Shown here piece after piece: positions 56,337 to 64,000 of a stretch of 64,000 nt of DNA. Every line of letters starts with the position of its first letter. The first letter of the stretch is position 1. The notes beneath the pieces are model-generated. The model was not told where the DNA came from. It was given only the letters and a program-made list of their open reading frames with translations, and made no database searches. Both the position numbers and the translations under genes were made by a program. Origin of the DNA: Idiomarina sp. A28L (lineage in GTDB: Bacteria; Pseudomonadota; Gammaproteobacteria; Enterobacterales; Alteromonadaceae); assembly GCF_000218785.1 (NCBI RefSeq), contig NZ_AFPO01000013.1, positions 1 through 64,000 on the forward strand. The letters are read 5' to 3'.

Positions 56337-57497
56337 ATGAACAACTTCAGTTTTTACAATCCAACCAAAATTCTTTTTGGTGAAGGGCAAATAGCTAATA
56401 TCGGCAACGAAATTCCGGAAAATGCCCGAGTAATGCTGGCCTATGGTGGCGGCAGTATTAAAAACAATGGTGTGTACCAGCAAATCATTGATGCTATTGG
56501 CAACCGAATCGTATGTGAGTTTTCTGGCATTGAAGCAAACCCAGAGTTTGAAACGCTATGCCGCGCAGCCGATGAAGTAAATGCACACAAAGTTGATTTC
56601 ATTCTGGCCGCTGGTGGTGGTTCTGTAGTTGATGGCGTGAAGTTTATTGCTGCTGCAGCTAATTTTGCTGGTGATCGCTGGGAAATCCTTACCAAAGGTG
56701 GCAAAGGTATCGAATCAGCTATCGCCTTCGGTAGTGTTTTAACGCTCCCAGCTACTGGCTCAGAAATGAACAGTGGCTCTGTAGTTACTCGCGCTGAATA
56801 TAAGGCAAAGCTGCCATTCGGTAGCCCGTTGGTATTCCCACAGTTTTCGGTGCTCGATCCAACCACTACTTATACTTTGCCTATCCGACAGGTGATAAAT
56901 GGCGTTATCGACCCATTCACTCACGTAATGGAGCAATATCTTACTTACCCAGTAGGTGCACACCTGCAAGATCGCTTAGCAGAAGCTATTTTGCAAACGT
57001 TGATTGATATTGGCCCAGAAGCGTTAGCGCAACCGGAAAACTATGAAATTCGTGCCAACATTATGTGGTGCGCCACCATGGCACTGAACGGCTTGATTGG
57101 CGTAGGTGTTCCACAAGATTGGTCAACTCACATGATTGGTCATGAGCTCACTGCATTATACGGTTTAGATCATGCGCAAACTTTGGCGGTTGTGTTACCG
57201 GCAAACTTGCGTGTGCGCAAAGCAGAGAAGCTAGCAAAATTAAGCCAATATGCAGAGCGTGTTTGGGGCATTACTGAAGGTAGCGATGATGAAAAAGCTG
57301 AAGCGGCTATTGCTAAAACGGAAGAGTTTTTCCGCAACTTAGGCGCTGGCACCCGAATTGAAGATTACGATTTGGAACCTACAGTAATTGATACCATCAT
57401 CAAGCAACTAGAATCGCATGGCATGGTAAAGCTTGGCGAAAACAAAGATGTAACGCCCGAGGTGAGCCGAAAAATCCTAGAGGCTGCGCTTCGTTAA
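56337..57497 (+). CDS. yqhD: Iron-containing alcohol dehydrogenase, YqhD family
   Basis: A 386-residue enzyme (387 in YqhD), an NADPH-dependent aldehyde reductase that detoxifies short aldehydes. The start FSFYNPTKILFGEGQIANI, the NADPH-binding GGGSIKNNGVY and AGGGSVVDGVKFIA, and TLPATGSEMN are diagnostic. Metal ligands lie in IDPFTHVMEQ (Asp, His) and in MIGHELTALYGLDHAQT (two His). It is likely a single-gene unit ending at a strong terminator. Confidence 0.94.
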   Translation: MNNFSFYNPTKILFGEGQIANIGNEIPENARVMLAYGGGSIKNNGVYQQIIDAIGNRIVCEFSGIEANPEFETLCRAADEVNAHKVDFILAAGGGSVVDGVKFIAAAANFAGDRWEILTKGGKGIESAIAFGSVLTLPATGSEMNSGSVVTRAEYKAKLPFGSPLVFPQFSVLDPTTTYTLPIRQVINGVIDPFTHVMEQYLTYPVGAHLQDRLAEAILQTLIDIGPEALAQPENYEIRANIMWCATMALNGLIGVGVPQDWSTHMIGHELTALYGLDHAQTLAVVLPANLRVRKAEKLAKLSQYAERVWGITEGSDDEKAEAAIAKTEEFFRNLGAGTRIEDYDLEPTVIDTIIKQLESHGMVKLGENKDVTPEVSRKILEAALR

Positions 57498-57523
57498 GCT
57501 CGCACTTACCCAGTGAAAAAACA

Positions 57524-57551
57524 AAAACGGGGTGCTCATGCACCCCGTTTT
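57524..57551. terminator. Bidirectional terminator between yqhD and cysteine synthase gene
   Basis: AAAACGGGGTGC (57524-57535) and GCACCCCGTTTT (57540-57551) form a 12-base perfect stem around TCAT. CTTT follows on the plus strand, and on the minus strand the stem ends in TTTT followed by TGTTTTTT. Confidence 0.92.
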
Positions 57552-57563
57552 CTTTCCTAAACT

Positions 57564-58628
57564 TTAATCTAACCAATATTGCCGCTCTACTTTTAAAATA
57601 CGCTTAGTATCGGTTTTATAGCGTTGCATTAATTTTTCGATAGGCTCGGCTACTTGGCTAATATCTCGGCTTTGTAAATAATCAGGGTTATAAAGCTTCG
57701 AAGCACTTCGCTCCCCTAAATCACAGGCAAAAGTAACAATAGTTTTGCCCGGCTCCCGGTGCAATGCCGCAAAGAATGCGGCGGCCACGTTCAATGCTGA
57801 GCTACTACCTAGCACAATACCTTCTTGCTCCCGCACAAAGTTCGCGATGCTCACCAAATCTTGATCGGGCAGGTTCACCGCATAATCGATTTTAGCCTGC
57901 CGAAAGTTTTCAACCAAACGCATGATGCCGATTCCCTCTGTCATCGAGCTGCCTGCCGATTTATATTCACCGCTACGTAAAAATTCATAACTACCAGAGC
58001 CATCTGGGTCGGCCAACCAAACTTCGATGTTTGGGTTTTGCTCTTTTAAATACTGAGAATTACCACCAATAGTGCCGCCAGTGCCAGAAACCGATACTAG
58101 AATATCGATTTCACCTTTAGTTTGCTGCCAAATTTCTGGGCCAGTATGCAAATAATGGGCACGCATGTTGCTGGTGTTTTCAAACTGATTCGCCCACCAG
58201 AAATTATCATTCTCTTCAGCAATGCGCCGAGCAGTATGATAGAAATGCTCGGGGTTTTTGAAAGGCACTGGTGGCACCGCTTTTAACCGCGCACCATGCA
58301 ATTCGATCATTTTTGTTTTTTCTGGGGTTTGATCATTGGGCATCACCACCAACAAATCATAACCAAGCGATTTTGCCACCACCGCTAAACCAATTCCGGT
58401 ATTCCCTGCCGTGCCCTCAACAATGCTCATGCCTGGCTGTAATTCACCGCTATCAATTGCATCTTTCACCAATTGCAGAGCCGCGCGATCTTTAATTGAG
58501 CCACCCGGATTCTGATACTCACATTTCACGTAAATATCAGAACCTGTAAGCTTTGATAATGACTGAATTTTTAATAAATCTGTGTAGCCAATCATATCGG
58601 TTTGGCGTTCTACTACTCGAGATAGCAT
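57564..58628 (-). CDS. Cysteine synthase family PLP enzyme
   Basis: A 354-residue beta-family PLP enzyme of the CysK/CysM group. The PLP Lys lies in YQNPGGSIKDRAA, the substrate loop is EGTAGNTGIGLA, and the phosphate-binding loop is SVSGTGGTIGG. GIVLGSSSALNVAAA is the late conserved loop. It is longer than CysK (323) because of a C-terminal tail of about 35 residues (SRDISQVAEP...). It makes cysteine from O-acetylserine, or possibly acts in transsulfuration; ENTSNMRAHYLHTGPEIW matches cysteine synthase. The role as main or secondary enzyme is open. Confidence 0.88.
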   Translation of the reverse strand: MLSRVVERQTDMIGYTDLLKIQSLSKLTGSDIYVKCEYQNPGGSIKDRAALQLVKDAIDSGELQPGMSIVEGTAGNTGIGLAVVAKSLGYDLLVVMPNDQTPEKTKMIELHGARLKAVPPVPFKNPEHFYHTARRIAEENDNFWWANQFENTSNMRAHYLHTGPEIWQQTKGEIDILVSVSGTGGTIGGNSQYLKEQNPNIEVWLADPDGSGSYEFLRSGEYKSAGSSMTEGIGIMRLVENFRQAKIDYAVNLPDQDLVSIANFVREQEGIVLGSSSALNVAAAFFAALHREPGKTIVTFACDLGERSASKLYNPDYLQSRDISQVAEPIEKLMQRYKTDTKRILKVERQYWLD

Positions 58629-58987
58629 TTGGTTTTCCTTTTATCTTAACCCTTAGCCAGAACACTTGCGGCAGGCCCAAGCTAAAGCTTGCATAAGCTG
58701 AGCGCTTGCGAAAACATCTCACTGCGCAAAAAGTATGGCGCATTATATCGGTTTTAAATATTCGCTGCTGAGAACCAAATAGAATATAAAATAAGCTAGA
58801 AAAAAATTGGAAAGCTTAAAATATCCCATATATACTCAAATAGCTTGATTAACAGCAAGTGTTTGCTCAGTTTGAACGAAACCTCCTCGGAAGCTCTCGT
58901 CCCCTGCTCTAATATCTCTGCTGCTTTAAGCACTAGTTCTGCTGGCTTTAGCCAGTCGTTTTAAATATACGCAAGTTAGGAAAGATT
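58629..58987. other. Intergenic region with cold-shock promoter and leader
   Basis: 359 bases between divergent genes. The right part contains a promoter (58807-58836) and about 145 transcribed leader bases before the csp start. The left part holds the A+T-rich promoter region of the cysteine synthase gene. No other gene is seen. Confidence 0.5.
58807..58836 (+). promoter_or_regulatory. Candidate promoter of cold-shock gene
   Basis: TTGGAA (58807-58812), 18 bases, TATACT (58831-58836). Transcription would start near 58843, giving a leader of about 145 bases, similar to the long leaders of cspA-type mRNAs that change fold with temperature. Confidence 0.55.
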
Positions 58988-59197
58988 ATGTCAGATACAG
59001 TTACTGGTACCGTTAAATGGTTCAACGAATCTAAAGGTTTTGGTTTTCTTGAGCGCGAAGGCGGTCCTGATGTGTTCGTACACTTCTCTGCAATCACCGG
59101 TGATGGTTTCCGTACTTTAACCGAAGGGCAGAAAGTTCAGTTTACTATCACCCAAGGCCAAAAAGGCCCTCAGGCTGAGAACGTTGTTCCTGCGTAA
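58988..59197 (+). CDS. Cold-shock domain protein (CspA family)
   Basis: A 69-residue single-stranded nucleic-acid-binding protein, one beta-barrel. RNP1 is KGFGFLE and RNP2 is VFVHFSAI, preceded by [10 protein letters not shown]. It acts as an RNA chaperone; whether it is cold-induced or constitutive cannot be told. AGGA precedes ATG, and the long leader suggests post-transcriptional control. Confidence 0.96.
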   Translation: MSDTVTGTVKWFNESKGFGFLEREGGPDVFVHFSAITGDGFRTLTEGQKVQFTITQGQKGPQAENVVPA

Positions 59198-59238
59198 TTA
59201 GGTTTGTAACAACCTAGCAGTGAAAACACGAATTAGTA

Positions 59239-59267
59239 AATGGTCGGCTTATGCCGGCCATTTTTTA
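59239..59267 (+). terminator. Terminator after cold-shock gene
   Basis: AATGGTCGGC and GCCGGCCATT (one G-T pair) around TTAT, followed by a run of T. Confidence 0.9.
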
Positions 59268-59290
59268 TCCAGGGCTGCATAAAGGCTAGC

Positions 59291-61207
59291 TCACACCCCT
59301 TGTAGTACAATGAGTTGAGTGTTTTCAGTTGCTTTAACCTGAGTATTTGCTGTTGGGTTTAAAACCGTTTTCCCACCAATCTCTTGATAGCCCAATAACA
59401 CTGCGCGATCTGCTAATGCATACTCCCGCAGCTCCGCAATTGATATTGTTCGCTGTAACTTTGCTGGTAAGAAACGCACTGCCATTCGCGCTCCATCTGC
59501 GCTAAGTAGGTGTTCATATACTAACCGCAATTGCGGATATACTGCTACTTGAGCCAACACGTGGCTCACTACTACCGAACTTACTAATACTTCGTTATTA
59601 CTATGATTTACGTATGCTGCGTTGCTCGGATCATGAAGCTCTACCATGATATGCGGGCGAGTTTCATAGTTACCTTGCGCCAACAAATAATCGAGCAACA
59701 TAAACGCCACGATACTGCGAGCATCCGCCTCTTCCCCTGATGCAGATCGGTCACTACTGAACATCATTACGGAATCAAAATCTTGCGGTTTCAAAGCCGA
59801 CATTACCGATTCAGCAGTGTAATCGGCTTGCTGCCAATCTATTTCTAGCTGTTTTGAGCGCGTTGGCCAACGTTCCTGAAAAAGTTGTTGCCGCTCAGCT
59901 ACCGGAGCGGATGAAACGTTTGTTACGTAATACTTGGTGCGGCTATCTTTCGCCATTTCATCTAGCAATGCGATTACCCGGTTGTTCCAACCCAACATTA
60001 AAATCTTTCGCTTAAGCGGGCGGGGAGGCGTTATTAAACGCTCATTTACCTGCATTGGCCGATGATTCGCAGCCCGTTTGTGATTTTTCGCATCTTGGTG
60101 ACTCGTTGCGAGATAAAGAATTTCATCACCTTGCGCAATAACAAAATTCCCTTGTGGGGCAAGTATGGTTTCCGTACTTCCTGAACGTTTGCTTTTTTCC
60201 GGGCGAAGAATGCCGCAAGGCGTAGCTTTTTGCGCGCCAGCAAATACCTGATTCCATTGCTTACCAACAAAAGGCTCCGCTGATTCAGGCATAAACTGTG
60301 CTTGTTCCGGATCAATCAACAACGCATTTACAGCTCCCGATAAACCGGGGTATAACGCACTGCGCATCAATATTCTGGCGATAATCAAATCACTCGCAAT
60401 TATCTGCAGGTTACCTTGATAGGTATGCAATGCAATCGGCACTTTTCGGGCATCTTGCAGCTCAGCTACTACTTGCGGATCTTTGCCTTTTGCATATTCT
60501 GTTTGCAACGAAAGCAGCACCTTTATCACATCGGTATCGGCACTCAAGGTTTGCTCAGCGAAATTACTGCGTGAAGGAATAATAACCGTTTTCGCATCGG
60601 CAATCGCAACCCGCAATAAATGATCAGGGTTCAAAATCGAACCCGATCTTAAAACAATTCGACGTCGATCTCGGGCACTGAAATCCTCCGCCAACATCTC
60701 TTCCGATGGGCCTTCGGTTATATCTTCTGCCAACACCGCTATTTTATTAACATTTTGTATTGGGATAATTGGGTTAGTTAGTTCGTTGATCACCGGCAAT
60801 GTTCTTGATGTCCACCCCAGCAAAACGGTGTGATTACGAAAACTAACGGGCGTTTGCCCTAATTCAAAATAGCGCATCTGCCGAAACAGCCACTGCGTCA
60901 TGATAGCAACTAAGGTACCCATGAAAAGCACGTATCCGGCAACTGTAAGCAGTGTGGAAATTACTCGCCGAAGCAAGCCTTCATCATCGCCAAGATAACC
61001 CGGATCGGTTAGCCGTAAAAAGCTCCACCAAAACTCTTCACTTAAACCAGCATCACCACGAGTGAGGTAAAATGCTAAAAAGCCGCCCGTAATCGCCACC
61101 AATACAACAATGCCCCAAGCTAAAAGTAGCTGTAAAAGAGCACCTCCACCGAGCATGCGTTCAATAGAAAACTTAATTTTTGCAGAAATTCGAGAGGCGA
61201 TGAACAT
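59291..61207 (-). CDS. CASTOR/POLLUX-like ion channel protein
   Basis: A 638-residue membrane protein. Two spans (about 24-48 and 86-110) flank a re-entrant pore segment (EEFWWSFLRLTDPGYLGDD). A cytoplasmic part with two RCK/TrkA-N-like Rossmann domains follows: the first starts HTVLLGWTSRTLPVINEL, the second KILMLGWNNRVIALLDEM. The layout is that of plant CASTOR/POLLUX nuclear channels and their bacterial relatives. The TVGYG potassium filter is absent, so ion selectivity is unknown. It diverges from the BetT-like gene, which hints at a shared osmotic role. Confidence 0.85.
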   Translation of the reverse strand: MFIASRISAKIKFSIERMLGGGALLQLLLAWGIVVLVAITGGFLAFYLTRGDAGLSEEFWWSFLRLTDPGYLGDDEGLLRRVISTLLTVAGYVLFMGTLVAIMTQWLFRQMRYFELGQTPVSFRNHTVLLGWTSRTLPVINELTNPIIPIQNVNKIAVLAEDITEGPSEEMLAEDFSARDRRRIVLRSGSILNPDHLLRVAIADAKTVIIPSRSNFAEQTLSADTDVIKVLLSLQTEYAKGKDPQVVAELQDARKVPIALHTYQGNLQIIASDLIIARILMRSALYPGLSGAVNALLIDPEQAQFMPESAEPFVGKQWNQVFAGAQKATPCGILRPEKSKRSGSTETILAPQGNFVIAQGDEILYLATSHQDAKNHKRAANHRPMQVNERLITPPRPLKRKILMLGWNNRVIALLDEMAKDSRTKYYVTNVSSAPVAERQQLFQERWPTRSKQLEIDWQQADYTAESVMSALKPQDFDSVMMFSSDRSASGEEADARSIVAFMLLDYLLAQGNYETRPHIMVELHDPSNAAYVNHSNNEVLVSSVVVSHVLAQVAVYPQLRLVYEHLLSADGARMAVRFLPAKLQRTISIAELREYALADRAVLLGYQEIGGKTVLNPTANTQVKATENTQLIVLQGV

Positions 61208-61381
61208 GGTTGCATCCTATTTAAAAACCATTTTTACTAGTGTACCGCGAAATTAAAAATATTGTATTTTCAATGCTTTTTAGCTTCTGATTAAATTTTA
61301 GTCAACTTGTCTTTTTTGTCACGAATGCTAGCCTAAGGGGGCTAAAGGTCCATATTGGGCTTCCTACAAAGGAGTTTGTAT

Positions 61382-63451
61382 ATGAGTGCATTGAAAGAAT
61401 CGCCTTGGCGATCTGCGCTACTTTTGCCGGTTTTTATTCCCGCTGTAGCTGTAATTACTCTCTTAGTGATCGGTACACTAGTTAACCCTGAGCTTGCAGG
61501 TGAATTTTTCTCCGCCACGTTGGCCAGAATAACCGAAGATTTTGGTTGGTTCTACATGTTGGCCGTTGCCTTATTTTTGATGTTCATCGTGGTAATAGCG
61601 TTATCGAAATGGGGGCGAATAAAATTAGGCCCCGATCATGCAGATCCGGAATATAGCTTTCTTTCTTGGTTTGCCATGCTATTTTCAGCAGGCTACGGTA
61701 TCGCATTATTATTCTTTGGTGTTTCCGAGCCTGTATTACATTATGCCAGCCCACCACAAGGATCTGCTCTTACCGTTGATGCCGCCAAACAAGCGATGCA
61801 AATCTCTTATTTTCATTGGGGCTTCCACATTTGGGCTATCTACGGCCTTGTGGGTTTAGTGCTTGCCTATTTTTCTTTTCGCCATGGTTTACCGCTTTCC
61901 ATGCGCTCTACATTATACCCATTGATTGGGGAAAAAATTCATGGCCCAGCCGGCCATGCTGTTGATACCTTTGCCATTCTCGGCACCATGTTTGGTATTG
62001 CAACTACGCTCGGGCTCTCGGTGATTCAAATTAACACCGGCTTAAATTATTTATGGGAGGACATCCCGGTAAATAATATTGTGCAAATTATCGTTATTTT
62101 TGTGATTACACTAATGGCCATAGCCTCGGTGGTAGCAGGGCTCGATAAGGGCATAAAGCGCCTTTCAATTCTGAACATGAGCTTAGTAATGTTCTTGCTA
62201 CTGTTTGTGTTTTTCGCCGGCCCTACGGTGCATATACTTGAAACGTTCTTGCAAAACACTGGTAGTTACCTGAACTACATTGTTGAGCGAACCTTTAATT
62301 TACAAGCCTATAGCCGCAGCGATTGGATAGGCAACTGGACCTTATTTATATTCGGTTGGACTATCGCTTGGGCGCCTTTTGTTGGCTTATTTATTGCAAA
62401 AATCAGCCGCGGCAGAACCATTCGCCAGTTTGTGGTGGGGGTAATGCTGGTGCCAACTATCTTTACCTTCTTCTGGTTCTCAGTGTTTGGCGATACGGCA
62501 CTGCACATGATCATGATGCAAGGCTACGAAAGCTTGATTGGCGAAGTACAGGAAAACCAAGCTATTGCTTTATTTAAGCTATATGAAAACTTACCGCTAA
62601 CCAGCATTCTTTCCTTTGTAACCGTGATTTTGATCATGACGTTCTTTGTTACGTCTTCAGATTCCGGTTCATTGGTTATCGATTCACTCGCTTCTGGCGG
62701 TAATTCAAATACACCAGTTTGGCAACGGATTTTCTGGGCTAGTTCAGAAGGTGTAGTGGCGGCAGTGCTATTGCTCGCCGGTGGCCTTGGTGCGTTACAA
62801 ACAGCCGCCATTGCCAGTGCGCTTCCGTTTGCCATTATCATGCTGATTGCAGCCGTTGGCTTGTGGCGTGCTTTAGTGATTGAAGGGCACCAATACAGTA
62901 GTTTACGCAGCCATACGCAAATGCATCGCCGAGGTGTACATGCAGGCTCAAACTATTGGAAAACGCGCCTAGCTGGGTTGGTTGATTTCCCCGCACGTTC
63001 AAAAGTAGAAGCCTTTATTCGTGAAACCGGAAAAGAATGCCTTGATGAAGTATGTTCTGAACTCTCAGGGCAGAAATGGCAAGCTGAAGTTCAGATGGAA
63101 GAAGATCCGGTTCGCGTTATCTTGCGCGTAGATAAAGATGAAATCGATTTCACCTATGAAGTTCGCATTCGTGCCTATGCACGGCCTGATTTCGCAGTAG
63201 CGAAAAAAGCGAAGAAAGAAACCGATCAATATTATCGCGCTGAAGTGTTCTTGCGCCAAGGTGGCCAATCTTATGATATCTATGGCTTCGAGAAAGCCGA
63301 TATCATTAATGATGTGCTTAACCAGTTCGAGAACTACTTACACTTTATTCATCATTCGCCGGGCAGTTTGCCTTGGGATTTAGCAAAACACGATGATGAT
63401 TTAACTGATTATCAAGATAATAACGAAGATGAAGGAACCGCGAAAAGCTAA
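61382..63451 (+). CDS. BCCT family choline/betaine transporter (BetT-like)
   Basis: A 689-residue secondary carrier with 12 membrane spans. The Trp-rich eighth span is GWTIAWAPFVGLFIAKISRGRT, typical of betaine/choline/carnitine transporters. The C-terminal cytoplasmic tail of about 180 residues is long, as in BetT of E. coli and Pseudomonas, where it senses osmotic strength. The start at ATG 61382 (MSALKESPW) has AAAGGAG eight bases upstream; an earlier frame from 61355 is not needed. The substrate is most likely choline or glycine betaine. Confidence 0.9.
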   Translation: MSALKESPWRSALLLPVFIPAVAVITLLVIGTLVNPELAGEFFSATLARITEDFGWFYMLAVALFLMFIVVIALSKWGRIKLGPDHADPEYSFLSWFAMLFSAGYGIALLFFGVSEPVLHYASPPQGSALTVDAAKQAMQISYFHWGFHIWAIYGLVGLVLAYFSFRHGLPLSMRSTLYPLIGEKIHGPAGHAVDTFAILGTMFGIATTLGLSVIQINTGLNYLWEDIPVNNIVQIIVIFVITLMAIASVVAGLDKGIKRLSILNMSLVMFLLLFVFFAGPTVHILETFLQNTGSYLNYIVERTFNLQAYSRSDWIGNWTLFIFGWTIAWAPFVGLFIAKISRGRTIRQFVVGVMLVPTIFTFFWFSVFGDTALHMIMMQGYESLIGEVQENQAIALFKLYENLPLTSILSFVTVILIMTFFVTSSDSGSLVIDSLASGGNSNTPVWQRIFWASSEGVVAAVLLLAGGLGALQTAAIASALPFAIIMLIAAVGLWRALVIEGHQYSSLRSHTQMHRRGVHAGSNYWKTRLAGLVDFPARSKVEAFIRETGKECLDEVCSELSGQKWQAEVQMEEDPVRVILRVDKDEIDFTYEVRIRAYARPDFAVAKKAKKETDQYYRAEVFLRQGGQSYDIYGFEKADIINDVLNQFENYLHFIHHSPGSLPWDLAKHDDDLTDYQDNNEDEGTAKS

Positions 63452-63473
63452 CTAGCTAATTCGTAAATCTAGC

Positions 63474-63524
63474 AAAAAGCTCACCATCGCTACGGAATTT
63501 CCATCAGCTTTGGTGGGCTTTTTT
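63474..63524 (+). terminator. Terminator after BetT-like gene
   Basis: AAAAAGCTCACCA (63474-63486) and TGGTGGGCTTTTTT (63511-63524) pair with one G-T, around a 24-base loop that may form a small inner stem. Confidence 0.75.
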
Positions 63525-63576
63525 ATTATTGGCCACTTGTTACTCTTAGCATTGCTAGCCTCTTATTTTCCGGGAG

Positions 63577-64000
63577 TTACATTAATATGCGATATTCAGA
63601 AAAGCCTGGAATACGCTCCACAATTCGGCCTTCAGTGTCACGTAATTTTTCTAAATCAGCACACATGCTCTCACCGCGTATTTCCATTTCAGCGCCCCAA
63701 CTCTCCATAGTAATTTCCAGCTGTTCACCCATTTTTTCCATACGCTCACCAAACTGCTCCATGCGTTGTTCGAAACTGCCAGAACCTGTAAACATTGCTT
63801 TGGTAACTAACCAAATCATACTACCCATAGAATCTTCTACTATTTCTTGAATTTCAGTATCTAGCGTATCGCCTAAACGATCGCCAAAGGCATCAAGCTG
63901 GCTACCCTGCACAACATAAGTGCCACCGGCTTGATAAGCCACCGTTGCAAATTCTTCTGCTAGCTTTTCATTAAGCTTCTCGATGCGGCGAACTATTTTA
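63577..64000 (-). CDS. DUF2884 (YggN-like) protein, C-terminal part
   Basis: The frame is open to the right edge, so the N-terminus lies outside the window. About 140 residues are visible. The family feature is the helical EQRMEQFGERMEKMGEQLE stretch with a following Cys (GESMCADLEKL) and a preceding TLDTEIQEIVEDSMGSM. DUF2884 proteins such as YggN are periplasmic and of unknown function. A GTG at 63940-63942 is inside the gene and not a true start. Confidence 0.72.
   Translation of the reverse strand, partial: KIVRRIEKLNEKLAEEFATVAYQAGGTYVVQGSQLDAFGDRLGDTLDTEIQEIVEDSMGSMIWLVTKAMFTGSGSFEQRMEQFGERMEKMGEQLEITMESWGAEMEIRGESMCADLEKLRDTEGRIVERIPGFSEYRILM

Overview
The window looks like a chromosomal segment of a marine gammaproteobacterium. 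The closest fit is Idiomarinaceae (Idiomarina, Pseudidiomarina or Aliidiomarina); this is an inference from gene order and protein style, not from a search. The support is a gammaproteobacterial housekeeping layout (ygfB-pepP-ubiH-ubiI facing zapA and 6S RNA; rpiA-serA; xseB-ispA-dxs; yajC-secD-secF; pgpA-thiL-nusB-ribH), the very long PstC and PstA typical of marine gammaproteobacteria, and salt-related genes such as a BetT-type carrier.

Region 1 (about 1-6740) is accessory DNA, visibly richer in A+T than the rest. It reads as an integron gene-cassette array on the minus strand: six genes, nearly every one followed by an attC-like recombination site (RYYYAAC, an imperfect hairpin, then GTTRRRY). 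No integron integrase is visible, so within this window it is a cluster of attC sites lacking an integrase (CALIN), or the edge of a larger array. In order of transcription the cassettes carry an OLD-family ATPase/TOPRIM nuclease, a small membrane protein, a zinc-ribbon DUF4145 protein, a large SMC-like ATPase with a CPFC zinc hook, another membrane protein, and a 47-residue DUF1737-like protein. The cargo has a phage-defence flavour. This is the least ordinary part of the window.

Region 2 (6741-22350) is core metabolism. It holds the glycine cleavage system (gcvT, gcvH, gcvP) with a divergent LysR gene, ubiquinone hydroxylases ubiI and ubiH, pepP, ygfB, zapA and 6S RNA. A secreted amidohydrolase gene lies, unusually, between 6S RNA and the 5-formyl-THF cyclo-ligase gene; rpiA and serA follow.

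Region 3 (22350-32460) is a complete phosphate regulon on the minus strand: porin, phoB, phoR, pstS, pstC, pstA, pstB, phoU. Good Pho boxes and -10 elements lie upstream of phoB and pstS.

Region 4 (32460-49850) holds an orphan histidine kinase, rdgC-srmB, a VanZ-like gene with thiI, xseB-ispA-dxs (isoprenoid precursors), pgpA-thiL-nusB-ribH, an acyltransferase with a DUF3014 protein, yaaA, and yajC-secD-secF (preprotein translocation).

Region 5 (49850-64000) holds a TRIC/UPF0126 channel, the TIGR03545/TIGR03546 envelope pair, hemH, a RimK-like ligase with a GNAT acetyltransferase, a YqhD-like alcohol dehydrogenase, a cysteine synthase homologue, a cold-shock gene with a long leader, a CASTOR/POLLUX-like channel, a BetT-like carrier, and a DUF2884 (YggN) gene cut by the right edge. 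No rRNA, tRNA, CRISPR array or intact insertion sequence was seen.
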